Assembly: GCF_004217495.1 (NCBI RefSeq)
Contig: NZ_SHLC01000001.1
Coordinates: 2,356,001-2,420,000 of the forward strand
Length of the DNA stretch: 64,000 bases
Direction: 5' to 3'
Source of the DNA: Microterricola gilva
GTDB lineage: Bacteria; Actinomycetota; Actinomycetes; Actinomycetales; Microbacteriaceae
In this document: one piece after another, positions 59,019 to 64,000 of the stretch
How positions within the stretch are numbered: position 1 is the stretch's first letter
How the letters are laid out: the number at the start of each line of letters is the position of its first letter
Program-made: the position numbers and the translations under genes
The notes under the pieces: generated by a model
Told to the model about the DNA's origin: nothing
Database searches by the model: none
What the model saw: only the letters and a program-made list of their open reading frames with translations

Positions 59019-59570
59019 TCAGACGCCGGTCGCGAGAGCGCGAAGCTCTGCGCTGACGGAGGCGACGATCTCGTCTGGGCTCTTCGTGAGGTCAACGATC
59101 AGGGCACGTTCGTCGCTCTGCAACGGTTCCAAGGTGGTGAACTGCGAGTCGAGCAAGGTGTTCGGCATGTACTCGTGCACGCGGTGGCTCTGGCGCTCGG
59201 AGATCACGGAACGCGCCCCGTTCAAGTGTACGAAGACGGTGCTGGGAGCGTACGCAATGAGCTGCTCGCGATACTTGCGCTTGAGCGCGGAGCACGCGAC
59301 GACGATCGGCCGACCGTCGGCGAGTTCGGAGCCGATGCGTTCGGCGATGATCTCGAGCCAGGGGGCACGGTCCTCGTCATTCAACGGATTGCCCGCGGCC
59401 ATCTTGGCCTTGTTCGCGCTGGGGTGCAGATCGTCGCCGTCGATGAACTCGATGCCGAGCGCCGCGGCCAGGGCGGTGCCGATCGTCGATTTGCCGGATC
59501 CGGAGACGCCCATGACGATGAGCGGCGGAACGCCCGACGATTCGCTCGCGGTCACGTTGCTGTCAGGCAC
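59019..59570 (-). CDS. gntK: Gluconokinase
   Basis: This P-loop kinase phosphorylates gluconate to 6-phosphogluconate. The 183-residue protein has Walker A VMGVSGSGKST, the gluconate-binding FIDGDDLHPSANKAKMAAG, PLNDEDRAPWL and CSALKRKYREQL, all characteristic. I choose the second GTG (59570) because GAGGAG lies eight bases upstream; a GTG three codons earlier is too close to that site. It is the first gene of the operon and divergent from gnd. Confidence 0.95.
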   Translation of the reverse strand: MPDSNVTASESSGVPPLIVMGVSGSGKSTIGTALAAALGIEFIDGDDLHPSANKAKMAAGNPLNDEDRAPWLEIIAERIGSELADGRPIVVACSALKRKYREQLIAYAPSTVFVHLNGARSVISERQSHRVHEYMPNTLLDSQFTTLEPLQSDERALIVDLTKSPDEIVASVSAELRALATGV

Positions 59571-59625
59571 GGTATTCACTCCTCAGACGCTTCATTACAT
59601 CTGATTCTTCATCGATACAGGATCC

Positions 59626-59640
59626 ATAAATCAGATTTAT
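59626..59640. promoter_or_regulatory. Candidate GntR operator in the gntK-gnd divergent region
   Basis: ATAAATC, A, GATTTAT: a perfect 7-1-7 inverted repeat. A related half-site, ATCTGATT, lies at 59599-59606. The spacing from gntK (about 56 bases) fits a repressor site for the FCD-type GntR protein at 54672. Confidence 0.55.
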
Positions 59641-59780
59641 TACGACAACCGTATCACGCAGTTTCTCGCCCAGCTCCCCCACAATTCGCGCCCATCCGGA
59701 GCTCATCCGGCGCCCAGAGAGCTCCCAGAACCTCTCTTTCTGCGCGCCGTCGGGCGGGTGCGCCGTCACACAACGGGCAG

Positions 59781-59812
59781 TTGAAACCGACGCCGCGCAG
59801 TTTTGCTAGCGT
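59781..59812 (+). promoter_or_regulatory. Possible promoter of gnd
   Basis: TTGAAA at 59781-59786 and GCTAGC or TAGCGT (59805-59812) with a TTTTGC lead. Spacing of 18-20 bases is slightly long. Weak evidence. Confidence 0.3.
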
Positions 59813-59869
59813 GTATCGCGGGTGCATCATTCTGCACGCCACCTCCCCACTGCGCATTAGGAGATTTCC

Positions 59870-61336
59870 ATGTCAGAATCACCGGCCATGTCCGAAGCCC
59901 AGGCCAACATTGGCGTGATCGGAATGGCGGTGATGGGCTCGAACCTCGCCCGCAACCTCGCCAGCCGCGACGGCAACACGGTCGCCATCTTCAACCGCTC
60001 CGCCGAGAAGACACGCGCCGTCACCGCCGAGTTCCCGGATGCCGGCTTCGTCGCATCCGAGACCATCGAGGAGTTCGCCGCGTCGCTGCAGAAGCCGCGC
60101 ACCGCGATCATCATGGTCCAGGCCGGCCGCGCCACCGACGCCGTGATCACCCAGCTGACCGAGGTCTTCGAGCCGGGCGACATCATCGTCGACGGCGGCA
60201 ACGCACTCTTCACCGACACCATCCGCCGTGAGGCCGCCGTGCGCGCAACGGGCATCAACTTCGTCGGCGCCGGCATCTCCGGCGGCGAGGAGGGCGCGCT
60301 CCTCGGGCCTTCGATCATGCCGGGTGGATCCGCCGAGGCCTGGGAGACCCTCGGTCCGATCCTCAAGTCCATCGCCGCCGTCGTCGACGGTGAGCCCTGC
60401 GTCACGCACGTCGGCACCGACGGTGCAGGTCACTTCGTCAAGATGATCCACAACGGCATCGAGTACGCCGACATGCAGCTCATCGCCGAGGCCTACGACC
60501 TGATCCGTCGCGGAACGGGCAAGACCCCGGCCGAGATCGCCGACATCTTCGCCGAGTGGAACACGGGCGAGCTCGAGAGCTACCTGATCGAGATCACTGC
60601 AGAGGTGCTCAAGCAGGTCGACCCGCAGACCGGCGCCCCGCTCGTGGACGTCATCCTCGACCAGGCCGGTTCCAAGGGCACCGGCGTGTGGACCGTGCAG
60701 ACGGCCCTCGACCTCGGCATCCCCGTCTCCGGCATCGCCGAGGCCGTGTTCGCCCGCTCGCTGTCGTCGAAGCCGGCCCAGCGCGCCGCGTCATCCGCGT
60801 TGCCCGGCCCGGACGGCGACTTCGTCGTCGCCGACGCCGACGCCTTCGTCGAAGACGTGCGTCTGGCCCTCTACGCATCGAAGGTCATCGCCTACTCGCA
60901 GGGCTTCGACGCCATCGTCGCCGGCGCCGAGCAGTACGGCTGGGACATCAAGAAGGGCGAGATCGCGAAGATCTGGCGCGGCGGTTGCATCATCCGCGCT
61001 CGCTTCCTCAACCGCATCACCGAGGCCTACGCCGAGGATCCGGCACTCGTGGCCCTGGTCACCGCGCCGTTCTTCGTCGACGTGATGGCCAGCACCCAGG
61101 CGGCCTGGCGCCGCGTCGTCGTGGCCGCCGCTGAGGCCGGCATCCCCTCGCCCGCCTTCTCCTCCTCGCTCGCGTACTACGACGGCCTGCGCGCGGAGCG
61201 CCTGCCCGCCGCACTCGTGCAGGGTCAGCGCGACTTCTTCGGTGCGCACACCTACAAGCGCGTCGACCAGGACGGCACGTTCCACACGCTGTGGTCCGGC
61301 GACCGCAGCGAGATCCAGGCGGTCGACGCTCACTAG
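59870..61336 (+). CDS. gnd: 6-phosphogluconate dehydrogenase, decarboxylating
   Basis: This enzyme oxidises 6-phosphogluconate to ribulose 5-phosphate and CO2 with NADP+. The 488-residue length and GEEGALLGPSIMPGG, FVKMIHNGIEY (catalytic Lys/His/Asn) and the C-terminal GQRDFFGAHTYKR region identify the long form. The cofactor motif is GVIGMAVMGSNLARN. AGGAGA lies six bases before the ATG. It takes the product of gluconokinase, so it is the natural final step of the module, and it is divergently transcribed across a shared regulatory region. Confidence 0.96.
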   Translation: MSESPAMSEAQANIGVIGMAVMGSNLARNLASRDGNTVAIFNRSAEKTRAVTAEFPDAGFVASETIEEFAASLQKPRTAIIMVQAGRATDAVITQLTEVFEPGDIIVDGGNALFTDTIRREAAVRATGINFVGAGISGGEEGALLGPSIMPGGSAEAWETLGPILKSIAAVVDGEPCVTHVGTDGAGHFVKMIHNGIEYADMQLIAEAYDLIRRGTGKTPAEIADIFAEWNTGELESYLIEITAEVLKQVDPQTGAPLVDVILDQAGSKGTGVWTVQTALDLGIPVSGIAEAVFARSLSSKPAQRAASSALPGPDGDFVVADADAFVEDVRLALYASKVIAYSQGFDAIVAGAEQYGWDIKKGEIAKIWRGGCIIRARFLNRITEAYAEDPALVALVTAPFFVDVMASTQAAWRRVVVAAAEAGIPSPAFSSSLAYYDGLRAERLPAALVQGQRDFFGAHTYKRVDQDGTFHTLWSGDRSEIQAVDAH

Positions 61337-61371
61337 CGCGACGCCCGCCGATCGGGCCTGTCACCAGCGCA

Positions 61372-61406
61372 GAACGCGCCGTCTCACCCGGTGAAGCGGC
61401 GCGTTC
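61372..61406. terminator. Terminator between gnd and the APC permease gene
   Basis: Stem GAACGCGCCG (61372-61381) with CGGCGCGTTC (61397-61406), loop 15 bases. It sits between convergent genes, so it may serve both. The gnd-side T-tract is poor. Confidence 0.65.
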
Positions 61407-61412
61407 CGCGTC

Positions 61413-62714
61413 TCAGGCGGCGGTGCGAAGCCGGGCCAGCCGGATGCCGCGAGCGGCGACCCCGATGCCCAACACGAGCGCCGCGATCAGCACGCCCTGC
61501 CATGGCAGTGTGAAGGCCAACACCGTGCAGCCGATCACGCCGACGATCGGCACGGCCCGGTTCAGCCAGCGCTCGGCGCGCGGCTGCCGCAGCGCGGCCA
61601 GGTGCGCGATGGCGTAGTAGACGAGCACGCAGGTTGCGGAGAAGCCGACGAGCCAGGCCGAGTCGAGCAGCAACACGGCCGCGATGGCGAGCACGGCGAC
61701 GCTCGCCTCGGCGACCACGGGTGAACTCGTCCGCGCCGAGACGCGGCTGAGGGCCCCGGGCAGCTCGCTGTCCCGTGCCATGGCGAGGCCCGTGCGGCTG
61801 AGACCGGCCAGGATGCCGAGCAGCGAGCCGAGGCAGGCCAGCGCGGCGACGAGGCTGACGACGAGTACCCAGCCGCCGGCTGCGGCGGTTGTGCCCCATG
61901 CACCATTGGCCCCCGTGACGACCGCGGCGAGCTCGGCCAGCGGAGAGGTGGATCGTGCGAGCCTGTCCGGTCCGAGCACGAGAACGCAGGCGGTTCCGAC
62001 GGCCGCGTAGAGCACGAGCGCGACACCGAGCGCCGCCAGGATCGCGCGCGGCAGGGTGTGCCGAGGGTTCCTGGCCTCCTCGCCGAGCGTCGCCATGCGG
62101 GCGTAGCCGGCGAAGCAGAAGAACAACAGGCCGGCCGATTGCAGGATGCCGAGCCAGCCGGCATCCGGGTCGCCGAGGGGCGCGCCGGCCGGCGTGCCGC
62201 CGGCGATCTGGCCCCCGGCCGCGAGCCAGAGCGCCACGAGCACGAGCAGCGCGCAGAGCCCGGCGAGCACGACCGCGACGACAGCGCCGCTGACCCTGGC
62301 CGTGCTGCGCACCCCGAGGGCGTTGACGGTGCCGAGCACGAGGATCACGGCGACGGCGACGAGGCGCTCGTTTCCCGGCCACAGGTATCCGCCGGCGATC
62401 AGGGCGATCGCCCCCGCCGATGCGGTCTTGCCCGCGAGGAAGAGCCAGCCGGCCGAGAAGCCCCACCAGGGTCCGAGCAGGGCGCGACCGTATGCGTATG
62501 CCCCGCCGGAGACCGGATGCGCCATGGCGAGCTGGGCCGAGCTCAGCGCGTTCAGGGTGGCCACGACGGCGGCGATCAGCAGCCCGATCAGCAGCCCGGA
62601 TCCGGCGACGGCGGCGGCGGGCGCCCAGACGAAGAAGACGCCGGCCCCGACCATCGAGGCGAGGCCGATGGCCATCGCTCCCGGAATACCGAGGTGCCGT
62701 TGCAGCGTGTTCAC
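61413..62714 (-). CDS. APC superfamily amino acid/polyamine permease
   Basis: This 433-residue protein has 12 predicted helices. The conserved first helix MAIGLASMVGAGVFFVWAP, the segment MAHPVSGGAYAYGRALLGP and FFCFAGYARMATLGEEARNP in helix 6 identify the APC family. It imports or exchanges an amino acid or amine; the specific substrate is unknown. I start at the GTG giving VNTLQRHLG; the longer open frame lacks the expected short cytoplasmic N terminus. Confidence 0.88.
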   Translation of the reverse strand: MNTLQRHLGIPGAMAIGLASMVGAGVFFVWAPAAAVAGSGLLIGLLIAAVVATLNALSSAQLAMAHPVSGGAYAYGRALLGPWWGFSAGWLFLAGKTASAGAIALIAGGYLWPGNERLVAVAVILVLGTVNALGVRSTARVSGAVVAVVLAGLCALLVLVALWLAAGGQIAGGTPAGAPLGDPDAGWLGILQSAGLLFFCFAGYARMATLGEEARNPRHTLPRAILAALGVALVLYAAVGTACVLVLGPDRLARSTSPLAELAAVVTGANGAWGTTAAAGGWVLVVSLVAALACLGSLLGILAGLSRTGLAMARDSELPGALSRVSARTSSPVVAEASVAVLAIAAVLLLDSAWLVGFSATCVLVYYAIAHLAALRQPRAERWLNRAVPIVGVIGCTVLAFTLPWQGVLIAALVLGIGVAARGIRLARLRTAA

Positions 62715-62827
62715 CCGCTGATCGTAGCGAAGCGGGGTGAATGGCAAGTGACGAATGGCCGCTGGCGAACGCTGGCGCCGGCCGGCATCCGCAATACTGG
62801 AAGCCGGCAAGCGACGAGGAGCACCAG

Positions 62828-63181
62828 ATGCAGAACCCCCGGTGGCGACAGCAGGGCGAGGAGCCCGACTACCGCTTCACGCTCGCGAACGAGCGCACCT
62901 TCCTCGCCTGGATCCGCACCGCGTTGGCCCTGCTGGCCGGTGGCGTGCTGCTGCACCAGTTCTCGCACTCCCTCGGCCCACGCTGGGTCGTGGTCGCACT
63001 CGCCGTGCTGCTCGCCGTGATCGGCGCCGTGCTGAGCGTGATCGCCTACACCCGCTGGCGCGCGAACGAGATCGCGATGCGCACAGGTGAGCCGCTGCCG
63101 TTCACGCTGCTGCTGCCGCTGCTGGCCGGCTTCTCGCTGGTCACCGCCGCCGTCATCGCCGTGCTCATGGTGTTCGGGTAA
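62828..63181 (+). CDS. DUF202 (YidH) family membrane protein
   Basis: This small membrane protein of 117 residues has three helices (about 29-45, 50-72, 91-114). It shows the family motif FTLANERTFLAWIRTALALLAGG. The function of DUF202 proteins is unknown. GAGGAG lies seven bases before the ATG. The next gene is a second DUF202 member only six bases away, so the pair is probably a unit and may form a heteromer. Confidence 0.9.
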   Translation: MQNPRWRQQGEEPDYRFTLANERTFLAWIRTALALLAGGVLLHQFSHSLGPRWVVVALAVLLAVIGAVLSVIAYTRWRANEIAMRTGEPLPFTLLLPLLAGFSLVTAAVIAVLMVFG

Positions 63182-63187
63182 CCAACG

Positions 63188-63529
63188 ATGACGAGCGCGA
63201 ATCCGGCTGGTCGCCCGCCGCGCGACCCGGGTCTGCAACCGGAGCGCACTGCCCTGGCGTGGAACCGCACGGCGCTGGCCGTTGCGGTGAACGGCGTGCT
63301 CGTGTTGCGCGCCGGCCTGGTTGGCAGCGCTCCGCTGTTCCTCGGTGTCGGCGCCGTGCTGCTGCTCGCCGCCGCGGGTGCGACCGCCTACTCCTCCGTG
63401 CGCAAGCGTCAGCTGCTGCGCGCGGTCGGCGCTCCCCCGACGAGCAGCCCGACCGCGCTGGCCCTGGCCGCGCTCGTGACCCTGCTGGCCAGCGGGGCAG
63501 GCATCGCCTCGATTCTGACCATCCGCTGA
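63188..63529 (+). CDS. DUF202 family membrane protein (second member)
   Basis: This is a 113-residue protein with three predicted helices and a shorter form of the family motif, PERTALAWNRTALAVAV. A Pro/Arg-rich lead (about 1-18) precedes the first helix. Pairing of two DUF202 genes is common in bacteria. No function is known. Confidence 0.87.
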   Translation: MTSANPAGRPPRDPGLQPERTALAWNRTALAVAVNGVLVLRAGLVGSAPLFLGVGAVLLLAAAGATAYSSVRKRQLLRAVGAPPTSSPTALALAALVTLLASGAGIASILTIR

Positions 63530-63577
63530 TCAGCCGCGCGGGCCGAGCTGTGCCCGCGAACTGAGATGATGGAAGCG

Positions 63578-63937
63578 ATGAGCAACTACCCAGAACTCGC
63601 CATTCACGACGACGACGATTCCCGTCCCCTGCACGGCAATCGGCGCAGGCGCCTGACCCAGATCGTCGTGCTGCTCTGCGTGCTCGGGCTGGTTCTGCCG
63701 ACGATCCTCACGACCGTCAGCGTGTCGGCGGCAACGGCGGACAGGGCCTGCCAGGTGACCGTCGCGGCCTACGTGCCGGATGCCGGCGGCTCCCGCGCCG
63801 GATTCGAGCTGTTCGGCGAAGGCGGCCCAGGCTGGCAGTGCTACTCGCTCAACCAGAGCGGGGCGGAGCGCCACCTGGCGCCGCTCGGACTGATGCCAGG
63901 AGTCCCATCCGGCATCGTGCGCGGCCAGCAGAGCTAG
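63578..63937 (+). CDS. Single-helix membrane protein of unknown function
   Basis: I do not recognise this 119-residue protein. A cytoplasmic, acidic-then-basic lead (DDDDSRPLHGNRRRR) precedes one helix (about 27-50) and a small external domain with two cysteines (CQVTVAAYVPD and WQCYSLNQ) that could form a disulfide. It starts at ATG 63578, or four codons earlier at 63566; both have only weak ribosome binding sites. It may follow the DUF202 pair in the same transcript. Confidence 0.6.
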   Translation: MSNYPELAIHDDDDSRPLHGNRRRRLTQIVVLLCVLGLVLPTILTTVSVSAATADRACQVTVAAYVPDAGGSRAGFELFGEGGPGWQCYSLNQSGAERHLAPLGLMPGVPSGIVRGQQS

Positions 63938-64000
63938 CGCGCGGCCACCCGCTGTCAAGAAACGCAGGAGCAGAGCTTCGGCGCTTCCGTGGAGCGCGCG
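63938..64000. other. Window end without a recognised feature
   Basis: Sixty-three bases after the last stop. An AGGAG at 63966-63970 could be a ribosome binding site for a gene beginning outside the window. Nothing else is seen. Confidence 0.4.

Overview
The window is high-GC DNA from an actinobacterium, most likely of the family Microbacteriaceae. Supporting signs are the GC-rich third codon positions, frequent GTG starts, the enolase / FtsB-like / DUF501 / S8 protease gene order, a DUF4307 gene beside greA, and a single rRNA operon with no spacer tRNA. Almost all of it is ordinary chromosome. No prophage, insertion sequence, CRISPR array or replication origin is visible.

Layout. 1-9.1 kb: end of a DUF4307 gene, greA, threonine ammonia-lyase, an AI-2E family membrane protein, a four-gene ABC importer (binding protein, two permeases, ATPase) and a YcaQ/AlkX-type DNA glycosylase. 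9.1-17.9 kb: htpX/lemA, a two-gene ABC exporter, a tightly overlapping four-gene operon (TetR regulator, MFS transporter, alanine-racemase-fold enzyme, sugar-lactone/alditol-type flavin oxidase) and a Ppx/GppA phosphatase. 17.9-24.8 kb: a minus-strand surface locus. It encodes a secreted two-repeat Ig-like protein with a C-terminal anchor, a 74-residue membrane peptide carrying an LASTG motif, an exosortase-like membrane protein, a family 2 glycosyltransferase, an acyltransferase-3/SGNH protein and a UDP-GlcNAc 2-epimerase. This is the most interesting region. 25-31.8 kb: a tRNA with anticodon UAA, type II NADH dehydrogenase, the S8 protease / DUF501 / FtsB-like / eno block and hisS. 31.9-43 kb: an unusual membrane protein with a hydrolase-like core, ferritin, an ABC exporter pair, mazG, nhaA with a possible structured leader, a small unknown protein and mfd.

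43-49 kb: an rrn operon on the minus strand (16S-23S-5S) with processing stalks, a candidate promoter and two tandem terminators. 49-55.4 kb: an MMPL transporter with a divergent TetR regulator, pth, rplY, a membrane protein and an FCD-type GntR regulator. 55.6-61.4 kb: a gluconate/idonate module (idonate dehydrogenase, 5-ketogluconate reductase, GntP permease, gluconokinase, and divergent 6-phosphogluconate dehydrogenase) with a palindrome in the divergent promoter region. 61.4-64 kb: an APC permease, two DUF202 proteins and a small membrane protein.

Small repeats are scattered through the window. Three copies of a GGTTTCGACAAGCTCAACC element sit at gene ends, and there are several large inverted repeats and short tandem arrays. 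Starts were chosen from ribosome binding sites, overlaps with neighbouring genes and family lengths. Functions are inferred from motifs read by eye, with no database search.
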